Assembly (NCBI GenBank): GCA_025992895.1
Contig: DAJPGA010000001.1
Span: 1,258,501 to 1,322,500 of the forward strand
DNA from: Veillonellaceae bacterium
Lineage (GTDB): Bacteria; Bacillota; Negativicutes; Veillonellales; Dialisteraceae
Reading direction: 5' to 3'
DNA length: 64,000 bases
The notes under the pieces were generated by a model that was not told the origin of the DNA, did no database searches, and saw nothing but the letters and a program-made list of their open reading frames with translations. The position numbers and the translations under genes are program-made. This document shows, one piece after another, positions 9,790 to 16,661 of this stretch (the first letter of the stretch is position 1; each line of letters begins with the position of its first letter).

Positions 9790-11127
9790 ATGAATTATCA
9801 GGAATCAGTAACTTACTTGGAACAGGCTGCTTCTTTCGGCATTAAGCCGGGCCTTGAGCGCATTCAGGCAATTCTGGAAAAGCTTGGACATCCGGAAACA
9901 GCTTACAGGACAATCCATGTAACAGGAACAAATGGCAAGGGCAGCGTTGTTGCCATGATTACCAGCGTTCTGGAAAACGCACAGCTGAAAATAGGAAGAT
10001 ATGTATCACCGCACCTGATCGACTACACGGAACGCATCTATGTAGGCGGCCACGACGTGACGAGGGAAACTTTTGCAAAAGCGGCGACTGTTGTCAAAGA
10101 AGCGGCCGATCAGGTTATTGCTGAAGGCGTTGAAACTCCGACTGAGTTTGAACTGCTGACAGCTATGGCCTTCTGGATCTTCCGTGAAGAAAAGGTAGAT
10201 TATGCGGTTGTCGAAGTGGGTATGGGAGGACTTTATGACTCCACCAATGTCATTCTTCCCGTCGTCTCAATCATTACGAATGTGGCAATGGATCACATGA
10301 AATATCTGGGAAATACCTTGGAAGAAATCGCCCATCAGAAAGCCGGCATCATCAAGACGGGAATCCCCGTAGTCACTGCTGCGCAGCATGTTGCCTTGAA
10401 GAAACTCAAGAAAGAAGCTCATGAAAAAGGCTCCAGAATCTACTTCTACGGGAGAGACTTTGAAATTGATTCCAGAAGCAAATGGAAAAACGGACAGGTT
10501 GTTGTCGTCAAGAGAAAAGACATGCCGAAGGAACTGGAAAAGAGTCTGCTTTTCGTTCCTTTTGTCGGTGCGCATCAGGCCGTCAATGCAGCCGTTGCCA
10601 CGATGGCACTTTCTGTTGTCATGAAGCAGGATGACCGCATCAATGAAAATGATTTGAGAGAAGGCCTGGCAAGAAGCCAGTGGAAGGGACGCTTTGAAAT
10701 CCATGATGTCAATGGTGTTACCTATGTCATGGACGGTGCCCATAACCCGGCAGGCGCGGAAGCTCTTGGTGAAGCTTTGGATGAACAGTATCCTGGAAAA
10801 CGCAGGATTTTCGTATTTGCCTCCCTGGCAGATAAAGATACGGAAACCGTTCTCCAGCTCCTGGTACGCAAGGGTGATATGGTATTTGCATGTGAAGCAC
10901 CAACACCGAGAACACGCAAGGCAGAAGAAATCGGAACCATGCTTGAAGCACAGAAAATCAAAGCTGAGTTCAAGGCAGAACACAGTGTAAATGAAGCACT
11001 TTCCGATGCTGCCGCTGCCGCTGGCGAAAACGATATCGTCATGATCTGCGGATCCCTGTATATCCTGGGAGATGCAATCCGCTTTATTGAGGAAAAAGAA
11101 GCATCCGCGGCCGAAGAGACTAAATAA
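9790..11127 (+). CDS. folC: Folylpolyglutamate synthase / dihydrofolate synthase
   Basis: Adds glutamate to dihydropteroate and extends polyglutamate tails on folates. It has 445 residues, usual for FolC. The Mur-ligase-like ATP site is VTGTNGKGSV around residue 45, the folate-binding region includes VEVGMGGLYDSTN, and the C-terminal domain has MDGAHNPAGAEAL. AAAGGAG precedes the ATG. The order valS-folC is common in Bacillota; here the two are separated by a hairpin and a 165-nt spacer, so folC may have partly independent expression. A strong hairpin terminator follows. Confidence 0.96.
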   Translation: MNYQESVTYLEQAASFGIKPGLERIQAILEKLGHPETAYRTIHVTGTNGKGSVVAMITSVLENAQLKIGRYVSPHLIDYTERIYVGGHDVTRETFAKAATVVKEAADQVIAEGVETPTEFELLTAMAFWIFREEKVDYAVVEVGMGGLYDSTNVILPVVSIITNVAMDHMKYLGNTLEEIAHQKAGIIKTGIPVVTAAQHVALKKLKKEAHEKGSRIYFYGRDFEIDSRSKWKNGQVVVVKRKDMPKELEKSLLFVPFVGAHQAVNAAVATMALSVVMKQDDRINENDLREGLARSQWKGRFEIHDVNGVTYVMDGAHNPAGAEALGEALDEQYPGKRRIFVFASLADKDTETVLQLLVRKGDMVFACEAPTPRTRKAEEIGTMLEAQKIKAEFKAEHSVNEALSDAAAAAGENDIVMICGSLYILGDAIRFIEEKEASAAEETK

Positions 11128-11132
11128 CGACC

Positions 11133-11184
11133 GCAATAAAAAGCTGTGAATATGAACAATCATTTTTCACAGCTTTTTTATTGC
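11133..11184 (+). terminator. folC terminator
   Basis: An 18-bp stem (GCAATAAAAAGCTGTGAA with its complement, one bulged T) ends in a T-run. An inner ATGA-ACAA-TCAT mini-stem resembles the trpS terminator. Confidence 0.8.
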
Positions 11185-11247
11185 ATATCCATCAAAATAC
11201 ACATATTTGATTTAGTAATCATCAAATGATAAATAATCATCATTATT

Positions 11248-11276
11248 TTGCCGCTGATTCCCTTATGTGCTATAAT
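11248..11276 (+). promoter_or_regulatory. citC promoter
   Basis: TTGCCG, a 17-bp spacer and TATAAT (11271-11276) lie about 75 nt upstream of the citC start. Confidence 0.6.
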
Positions 11277-11351
11277 ACTTATATAAAAATAGTAAATAGT
11301 ATACTCTTGTTATGATATGTCGAGTATTATTTCAAATAAAGGAGCTGTCAA

Positions 11352-12440
11352 ATGATTACAGAACGTGAAATCTTCTTAACGAATCCAGATGAAAAGGCTG
11401 CAGTCATAGAATTTTTAAATGGATTTGGACTTACCTTTACAGGCAATATCGATTATACAATGGGACTTTTTGAGGACGGAAAGCTGATCGGGACAGGCTC
11501 ACTCGGCGGCAGAGTCATGCGTGATATTGCCATCAGCAAAGATTACCAGAAGAAGGGGCTGACAAGAAGAATCATCCGCAACCTTCAGGGGGAATCATAC
11601 CGCCGTGGAATTACAGGAAATCAGATTTTCACAAAACCTGCCAATGTACCGGTCTTTGAGCATATGGGATTCAAATGCGTCGCTGTCGCTGAACCATATG
11701 CAGCGCTTCTTGAACATGGCACGGATACACTGGAGGATTACCTGGGAAGAGTACGCGCTATCCTTGGCTCTGGCGAAGGCAAGAACCGCGGCGCTATTGT
11801 CATGAACTGCAATCCTTTCACATTAGGCCACAGGAGCCTTGTCGAATATGCTCATAACAACTGCGATGAAGTCATCATCTTTGCTGTCAGGGAAGACAGG
11901 AGCGTATTCCCGTTCTCCGACAGATTTTCCCTTCTTAAGCAGGGCGTAAGGGATATGAAGGGCGTAGAAGTCATCAGCGGCGGAGACTATATTATTTCCA
12001 ATGCTACATTCCCGACATACTTCATTAAAGGTACCGATGAACTTGCTGCCCAGACAAAGCTGGATGCAACAGTCTTTGCAACCAGGATTGCCCCGGCCCT
12101 CAACATCAGCGTCAGATTTGTCGGGGAAGAACCTACAGATAAAACAACACTTGCTTATAATAAGGCAATGAAAGAAGTGTTCAACGAAAGCGGCATCGAG
12201 CTGAAGGAAATCCCCAGAGAGCAGAAGGGAAATCAGATCGTATCTGCTTCAACCGTCAGAAAGGCACTTGCTGAAGATGACTGGGAAACGGTATACCGCA
12301 TGGTTCCGAAGACGACACTTGTTTACCTGAAGAGTGATGCAGGACAGGAAGTCATCCGCCGCATCAAGATGATGGACAAGATCAAGAAGATGGAAGCAGA
12401 AGAGGCGGCAAAGAAGACAGAACCGGAAAAAGAAAAGTAA
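11352..12440 (+). CDS. citC: [Citrate (pro-3S)-lyase] ligase
   Basis: Acetylates the prosthetic group of the citrate lyase acyl carrier protein using ATP and acetate, switching the lyase on. The 362-residue protein has an N-terminal GNAT-like domain (about 1-130, with AISKDYQKKGLTRRI) and a nucleotidyltransferase domain carrying NPFTLGHRSLVE and the SASTVRKAL signature, the order expected for CitC. The C-terminus is a charged Lys/Glu tail. AAAGGAG lies upstream of the ATG. No citDEF, citX or citrate transporter is nearby, so either the lyase genes are elsewhere or the enzyme serves another acyl carrier. Confidence 0.9.
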   Translation: MITEREIFLTNPDEKAAVIEFLNGFGLTFTGNIDYTMGLFEDGKLIGTGSLGGRVMRDIAISKDYQKKGLTRRIIRNLQGESYRRGITGNQIFTKPANVPVFEHMGFKCVAVAEPYAALLEHGTDTLEDYLGRVRAILGSGEGKNRGAIVMNCNPFTLGHRSLVEYAHNNCDEVIIFAVREDRSVFPFSDRFSLLKQGVRDMKGVEVISGGDYIISNATFPTYFIKGTDELAAQTKLDATVFATRIAPALNISVRFVGEEPTDKTTLAYNKAMKEVFNESGIELKEIPREQKGNQIVSASTVRKALAEDDWETVYRMVPKTTLVYLKSDAGQEVIRRIKMMDKIKKMEAEEAAKKTEPEKEK

Positions 12441-12451
12441 TATTGGTCAAT

Positions 12452-12486
12452 AAAAAAGGAGGGCTCTTTCGGGCTCTCCTTTTTAT
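12452..12486. terminator. Bidirectional terminator between citC and the HD gene
   Basis: GGAGGGCT (12458) pairs with GGCTCTCC (12472), flanked by an A-run and a T-run. It can therefore end citC on plus and the HD-domain gene on minus. Confidence 0.75.
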
Positions 12487-12498
12487 TATTCATTCAGA

Positions 12499-13062
12499 TT
12501 ATTTCAATCCGAGTTCATCCTTGTGCTCAGTCATGCCGTCAATGCAGGCCTGCATGACAACATTCTGGTCAAGACCCAGCATCTCAAAGCCTTTCTTGAT
12601 GACGTCACGATTGCATCCGGCAGCAAATCTTTTATCCTTGAATTTTTTCTTCAGGCCTTTGACATCCATGCCTGTAATGCCTTCAGGACGCATAAGGGCA
12701 TATGCATGAACGACACCTGTCAATTCATCGACCGTAAAGAGACTTTTTTCAATGTCAGTCGTCGGAATGACTTCATCCGTGCATAATCCATATCCATGAG
12801 AAATGATTGTCTTGATATCATCCTCATCGACACCTTCGGGGGCCAGGAATTCTCTGACATGATGGCAGTGCTCATTCGGGTATTTTTCATAGTCTACGTC
12901 GTGAAGATAACCGATTGCTTCCCAGTGATCCTTGTCACCGCCGTAAATGGCAGCCATAGCGCCCATAGCAGCGCTGACGGCAGCTGCATGAGTGAAAAGA
13001 TGATCCTCTGTCGTGTATTTCGGCAGTATTTCCTTTGCTTTTGCTAACGTTAACTGACCCAT
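12499..13062 (-). CDS. HD-domain metal-dependent phosphohydrolase
   Basis: A 187-residue single-domain protein related to the HD/HDIG family of metal-dependent phosphohydrolases. The metal-ligand set is suggested by TEDHLFTHAAAV (first His, residues around 20-25), GYLHDVDYE (HD, near 50), a further HCHHVREF (about 65) and ISHGYG. The substrate is not predictable; relatives cleave nucleotides or RNA 2',3'-cyclic phosphates. A strong AAGGAGG precedes the ATG. It stands alone on the minus strand between convergent citC and divergent sirtuin genes. Confidence 0.78.
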   Translation of the reverse strand: MGQLTLAKAKEILPKYTTEDHLFTHAAAVSAAMGAMAAIYGGDKDHWEAIGYLHDVDYEKYPNEHCHHVREFLAPEGVDEDDIKTIISHGYGLCTDEVIPTTDIEKSLFTVDELTGVVHAYALMRPEGITGMDVKGLKKKFKDKRFAAGCNRDVIKKGFEMLGLDQNVVMQACIDGMTEHKDELGLK

Positions 13063-13220
13063 AAAGAACCCTCCTTAAAATGCAGGCTTTAAAATTTTGA
13101 ATTATAATAAACAATAGAACAAAGAACGCTGTGTGTCAATGCTTTGAGACGTATAATCCAGGGGAAAGGCTGCCCGGATAAGACTTTCAAAATTATCATG
13201 TAAGAGAGGAGAGAGGAGAA

Positions 13221-13980
13221 ATGGCTGAAGAGAATAGCAGTATTGAAAAGCTGGCGGAGATGATAAAAGATCACCAGCATATTGTCTTCTTTGGCGGAGC
13301 AGGTGTTTCTACGGAATCTGCAATCCCGGATTTTCGCGGCAAGAACGGATTGTATCATCAGAAGGTAAGCGAGAAATGGTCTCCGGAAGAAATGCTTTCC
13401 CACTATTTTTACAGGGAGCATCCGGAATTGTTTTTCACTATGTACAAGAAAATGGCGGAAACGATCAGCCGGGCAAAGCCTAATGCGGCGCACAGGGCAT
13501 TGGCAGAGCTTGAGAAGATGGGAAAACTCTCCGGTGTCGTTACTCAGAATATTGACGGGCTCCATCAGAAAGCGGGGAGCAGGAATGTAGTGGAACTTCA
13601 TGGCTCCACGCTTTACAATACCTGCGAAAAATGCAGAAAGCAGTATGATCTTCCTGAATTCATCTCCCGCTCAAATCCAGTGCCGCATTGTGACTGCGGC
13701 GGCATCATAAAGCCGGATATAGTGCTTTATGATGCCGCCGCTTGATATCAATGCCATCGATGATGCAGTATGGCTCATACGCGGCGCAGATATGCTGATC
13801 ATCGGGGGAACCAGTCTTGCCGTCTATCCTGCTGCAGGATTTATCAATGAGTTCAGTGGGGATGCACTGGTCATTATCAACAGGGATGCTACATCCAAAG
13901 ATAACGCTGCTGATCTTGTCTTCCGGGATAATATAGGGGAAGTCCTGGGAAATGCTGTCAGGATTCTCAAGGGAGAATGA
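13221..13980 (+). pseudogene. cobB: Sir2-family NAD-dependent deacetylase, frameshifted
   Basis: Sirtuins remove acetyl or longer acyl groups from lysines using NAD. The first frame (13221-13745) carries GGAGVSTESAIPDFRG, TQNIDGLHQKAG, the catalytic-histidine region VVELHGS and a zinc ribbon (CEKCRKQY, HCDCGG). It then reads KPDIVLYD and three alanines to a stop. The rest of the domain (ADMLIIGGTSLAVYPAAGFI to the C-terminus) continues in the +1 frame to 13980. Dropping one base near 13731-13734 would give an uninterrupted protein of about 252 residues, the normal size. This is either a recent inactivating mutation or a sequence error. The upstream Shine-Dalgarno site is strong and no repeat-based slippery site is evident. 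Confidence 0.85.
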
Positions 13981-14012
13981 TTGCGGAAAGATATTGAATT
14001 TATGATATGGGC

Positions 14013-14041
14013 TTGTTTTTTGAAAAAAGGCAGGCTATAAT
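14013..14041 (+). promoter_or_regulatory. Candidate amtB leader promoter
   Basis: TTGTTT, a 17-bp spacer and a perfect TATAAT (14036-14041). Transcription from about 14048 would meet a hairpin terminator within about 50 nt. Confidence 0.5.
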
Positions 14042-14071
14042 AAGAAACATAATTTTACATATGGTGATGGG

Positions 14072-14100
14072 GCCCGCATACGATACGTATGCGGGCTTTT
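14072..14100 (+). terminator. Hairpin terminator 1 ahead of amtB
   Basis: A GC-rich 10-bp stem GCCCGCATAC/GTATGCGGGC with loop GATAC, followed by TTTTCGCTTTT. It may end the sirtuin transcript or act as the first attenuator in the amtB leader. Confidence 0.7.
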
Positions 14101-14121
14101 CGCTTTTGGGAGGTGGGAATT

Positions 14122-14205
14122 GTGATAACATTCATTTTGGGCGGAATTGGTTCTAAGAATGGAAGAAATTATAAAGCGTATGTGCATACGGGATATCGAC
14201 AGTGA
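14122..14205 (+). CDS. Candidate 27-residue leader ORF upstream of amtB
   Basis: A GTG-initiated frame of 27 codons with a strong Shine-Dalgarno stretch (GGGAGGTGGG, 14108-14117) at good spacing. The peptide begins MITFILGGIGSKNG and ends GYRQ; it is glycine-rich with no similarity I recognise. It sits between two intrinsic terminators, 90 nt before the amtB start. It could be a regulatory leader peptide, a small protein, or a chance ORF. Only the ribosome site and position support it. Confidence 0.35.
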   Translation: MITFILGGIGSKNGRNYKAYVHTGYRQ

Positions 14206-14247
14206 GTAAAATCCGGATAATGAATAATTTTATAGATGGCAAAGATG

Positions 14248-14277
14248 TCATGACGAAGACTGCGTCATGATTTTTTT
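14248..14277 (+). terminator. Terminator/attenuator immediately before the amtB ribosome site
   Basis: TCATGACG (14248-14255) pairs with CGTCATGA (14263-14270) around a 7-nt loop, followed by seven T. It ends 4 nt before GGAGGG of amtB, so amtB needs readthrough or antitermination. A two-hairpin ANTAR target was looked for and not clearly found. Confidence 0.7.
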
Positions 14278-14295
14278 ATTGGAGGGAATCTATAT

Positions 14296-15600
14296 ATGAA
14301 AAAGTATCTTATACCCCTGGCACTTCTTTTAATGACACCAGGGGCTGCCCTGGCAGCAGATGGAGAAAGCGCCCTGAACGGGGCGGACACTGCTTACGTA
14401 GCAATAGCTGCGCTTCTGGTCCTGATCATGACGCCGGCGCTGGGATTTTTTTATGGCGGCCTCGTAAGAAGAAAGAATACAATCAATACAATCATGATGC
14501 CCATGATATGCCTGGCAATCTTCACAGTGCAGTGGTTCCTCTACGGGTATTCCCTGTCTTTCGGACCGGATGTTGGTGGCATTATCGGAAATCTTGACTG
14601 GGCATTCTTCAAGAATGTGGGCATGGCAGCCGAACCGGAGTATTCTGAAACGATTCCGCATATACTCTTCGCTTTGTTCCAGATGGCATTTGCTATCCTG
14701 ACACCGGCAATCATAAGCGGCGGAATTGCTGAAAGAATGAGATTCCCTGCTTACTGCCTGTTCGTTCTTCTTTGGGGGACTCTGGTTTATGATCCGATGG
14801 CCCACATGGTCTGGGGCGTGGGCGGCCTGATCCGCAATATGGGAGGACTTGATTTTGCAGGTGGAACGGTTATCCATGTAACTTCCGGATTCTCCGCACT
14901 GGCTGCTGCTGTTATCATTGGAAAAAGAAGAGGATACGGAATCCTGACCATGCATCCCCATAATATCCCCTATGTATGCCTTGGAGGCAGTTTCTTATGG
15001 CTTGGCTGGTTTGGGTTCAACTCCGGTGCAGCTCTCAATGCTTCAGATGTCATGGCGCAAGCTCTGGCTAACACGGGCATTGCTTCCTGTTCGGCTGGAT
15101 TGGTCTGGGTGCTGATTGAACAGATCCTTCATAAAAAGATGACGGCACTGGGTCTCATGACGGGCATCCTGACCGGGCTGGTAGGCATTACACCGGCAGC
15201 CGGATTCGTCGATGCTTCCGCCTCTTTCCTGATCGGTATAACAACTCCTCTTGTCTGCTACTTCTTTGTTTCCTATGTAAAGGCAAAACTTGGATATGAT
15301 GATACGCTTGATGCATTTGGCTGCCATGGCGCAGGCGGCGTATGGGGTGCATTGATGACTGGCGTATTCTGCACGAAGGCAGTCAATCCTGCCGGGGCTG
15401 ACGGACTTCTTTACGGAAATCCGGCCCAGATGATTCCGCAGATTACAGGAATTGTTACAGGTATTATCGTTGCCGTTGTCATGACTGTATTGATTCTGAA
15501 GATTCTTGGCGCATTCATGCAAATCCGCGCAACTGCTTCTGAAGAAGCACAGGGGCTTGACCTGATCGACCATGGTGAACGCGCTTATTTCAAGTTATAA
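14296..15600 (+). CDS. amtB: Ammonium transporter
   Basis: An Amt/Rh/MEP-family channel that takes up ammonium across the cytoplasmic membrane. It has 434 residues with an N-terminal signal peptide (MKKYLIPLALLLMTPGAALA) and 11 hydrophobic segments. Recognisable family stretches are FFYGGLVRRKN, GGLDFAGGTVIHVTSG (with the His of the pore region) and DAFGCHGAGGVWGALMTG with the second conserved His. The adjacent downstream PII gene is the usual partner that plugs the channel at high nitrogen. The terminator directly before its ribosome site suggests control by attenuation. Confidence 0.97.
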   Translation: MKKYLIPLALLLMTPGAALAADGESALNGADTAYVAIAALLVLIMTPALGFFYGGLVRRKNTINTIMMPMICLAIFTVQWFLYGYSLSFGPDVGGIIGNLDWAFFKNVGMAAEPEYSETIPHILFALFQMAFAILTPAIISGGIAERMRFPAYCLFVLLWGTLVYDPMAHMVWGVGGLIRNMGGLDFAGGTVIHVTSGFSALAAAVIIGKRRGYGILTMHPHNIPYVCLGGSFLWLGWFGFNSGAALNASDVMAQALANTGIASCSAGLVWVLIEQILHKKMTALGLMTGILTGLVGITPAAGFVDASASFLIGITTPLVCYFFVSYVKAKLGYDDTLDAFGCHGAGGVWGALMTGVFCTKAVNPAGADGLLYGNPAQMIPQITGIVTGIIVAVVMTVLILKILGAFMQIRATASEEAQGLDLIDHGERAYFKL

Positions 15601-15610
15601 GGAGCATGCT

Positions 15611-15982
15611 ATGAGTGAAGAAAAGAAAATATACAAGGTGGATGCAGTGATTCGTCCGGAAAAACTGGAGGAATTAAAAGATAAACTTTACGAAATTGGT
15701 GTTACGGGAATTACAGTGACCGAAGTCTATGGGTGCGGCCTGACCAGAGGGCAGGAGGAAATTTACAGAGGAAGCGTACTCTATGTGAATCTTCTTCCCA
15801 AAATCAAAGTGGAAATCGTCATCTATGAAACGCCGCTTGATACATTGATCGATACCATCCGCGGCGTCTGCAATACAGGGCATGTTGGGGATGGAAAGAT
15901 TTTCGTCTCTGAATTGTATACAGCGGTCAAAATACGTACAGGAGAAAGAGGCGGCGCAGCCATTATCGATGATAAGGCCTAG
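15611..15982 (+). CDS. glnB: PII nitrogen regulatory protein
   Basis: A trimeric signal protein that senses 2-oxoglutarate and ATP/ADP and controls AmtB and nitrogen enzymes. The ATG at 15611 (AAGGAGC upstream, 10 nt after the amtB stop) gives 123 residues; upstream extension into amtB is unlikely. The T-loop reads GLTRGQEEIYRG, with the tyrosine that is uridylylated in many PII proteins at residue 52. The B-loop TGHVGDGKIFV and the C-terminal strand are intact. It is transcribed with amtB. The symbol glnK would be equally apt because of the amtB linkage. Confidence 0.93.
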   Translation: MSEEKKIYKVDAVIRPEKLEELKDKLYEIGVTGITVTEVYGCGLTRGQEEIYRGSVLYVNLLPKIKVEIVIYETPLDTLIDTIRGVCNTGHVGDGKIFVSELYTAVKIRTGERGGAAIIDDKA

Positions 15983-16041
15983 GAACGCGGACAAATTTAT
16001 TTATTCCTCAACTGGCATATTTGATGTCATTTTCAGCACGG

Positions 16042-16091
16042 AAAAAGGGAATTGACGATTCGGCTGTATTGCCGTATCTTATCCCTCTTTT
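16042..16091 (+). terminator. Probable amtB-glnB terminator
   Basis: An imperfect long stem between AAAAAGGGA (16042) and TCCCTCTTTT (16082), with an inner CGGC/GCCG helix, ends in a T-rich stretch. Confidence 0.45.
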
Positions 16092-16095
16092 GCTG

Positions 16096-16125
16096 TTGAC
16101 AGCTTTGGCGTATTGCATCTATAAT
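16096..16125 (+). promoter_or_regulatory. Strong promoter of the structured RNA / cysS leader
   Basis: A perfect TTGACA (16096-16101), an 18-bp spacer and a perfect TATAAT (16120-16125), the best promoter match in the window. The predicted start near 16132 coincides with the first base of the closing stem of the downstream RNA. Confidence 0.8.
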
Positions 16126-16131
16126 GATAAA

Positions 16132-16345
16132 TAAGCATCACAGGTCTGTGGCTGAAAATCGATGGCAGTCGCAGCCAAAACGATCCACGTAACGCAGAAA
16201 AAATTTCTGCTGAGCATGGTGCGGTTTAGAAGTAAGTCCTGCCGGTAAACCGAGAGGGTTAGTAGTGAGAGGGAACACCGGGTAGCGAAAGCTCCAGCAG
16301 GCGAGTGTGGGGTCAAAAGCCAGGTCAGCTGTGGATGCTTATTTA
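16132..16345 (+). ncRNA. Structured RNA of unknown family upstream of cysS
   Basis: Transcription from the strong promoter enters a 214-nt element closed by a long stem: AATAAGCATCACA at its start pairs with TGTGGATGCTTATT at its end, with one bulged G. Inside are GCAGAAA/TTTCTGC (16195-16211), a GGTTTA/TAAACC helix near 16223-16251 whose loop holds CCTGC that can pair with GCAGG near 16286 (a pseudoknot), and an AGC-GAAA-GCT tetraloop hairpin. No T-run follows, so it may be processed or co-transcribed with the T-box. RNase P, 6S, tmRNA, SRP RNA and cobalamin riboswitch signatures were not found. A raiA-motif-type RNA is possible but untested. Confidence 0.5.
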
Positions 16346-16361
16346 AAAAAGTCATATGGGC

Positions 16362-16570
16362 GATGAACAAAAGAAGTACCTCAGGTTTGTCATACAGAGA
16401 GGGCAGGAATCGGTGAAACTGTCTTGATTAAACGGAGCGAAATGCATTTGTGAGCTGAAAAGGGGAAACGTAGTATCCTTTTCCGTATGTTTGCGATAAA
16501 AACATTTTGAGCGGCTTATGCCGACAGAGTGGATAACGGGCTACCGTCTCTGTGAGGCGGTGGTTTTTTA
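16362..16570 (+). promoter_or_regulatory. T-box leader of cysS (non-canonical acceptor bulge)
   Basis: Stem I has AAGAAGTACC and AGAGAG...GGTG-like apical features. The specifier loop carries TGC (16443-16445, Cys) followed by A. The antiterminator pairs ACAGAG (16524-16529) with CTCTGT (16548-16553), with an inner ACGG/CCGT helix. The bulge between them begins TGGA, which would pair with the UCCA end of a tRNA-Cys with discriminator U, but continues TAA instead of the usual ACC. The competing terminator is a 10-bp stem (16541-16550 with 16554-16563) followed by six T. Confidence 0.82.
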
Positions 16571-16661
16571 ATGGAAGCTGGCAGACAGTTCAATTAAAAG
16601 AAAGCAGTGTCTCACTGGTATTAAGGGCTGCGGATCCCAAATAGTCATTGGAGGAATTTTT

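Noticed and set aside
16132..16345. RNase P RNA, 6S RNA, tmRNA, SRP RNA or cobalamin riboswitch as identity of the structured RNA
   Set aside because: Length and conserved cores do not fit: no RNase P GAGGAAAGTC/ACAGAA pair, no tmRNA tRNA-like ends, no SRP GGAAG/AGCA loop, no 6S rod with a single central bubble, and no good B12-box match.
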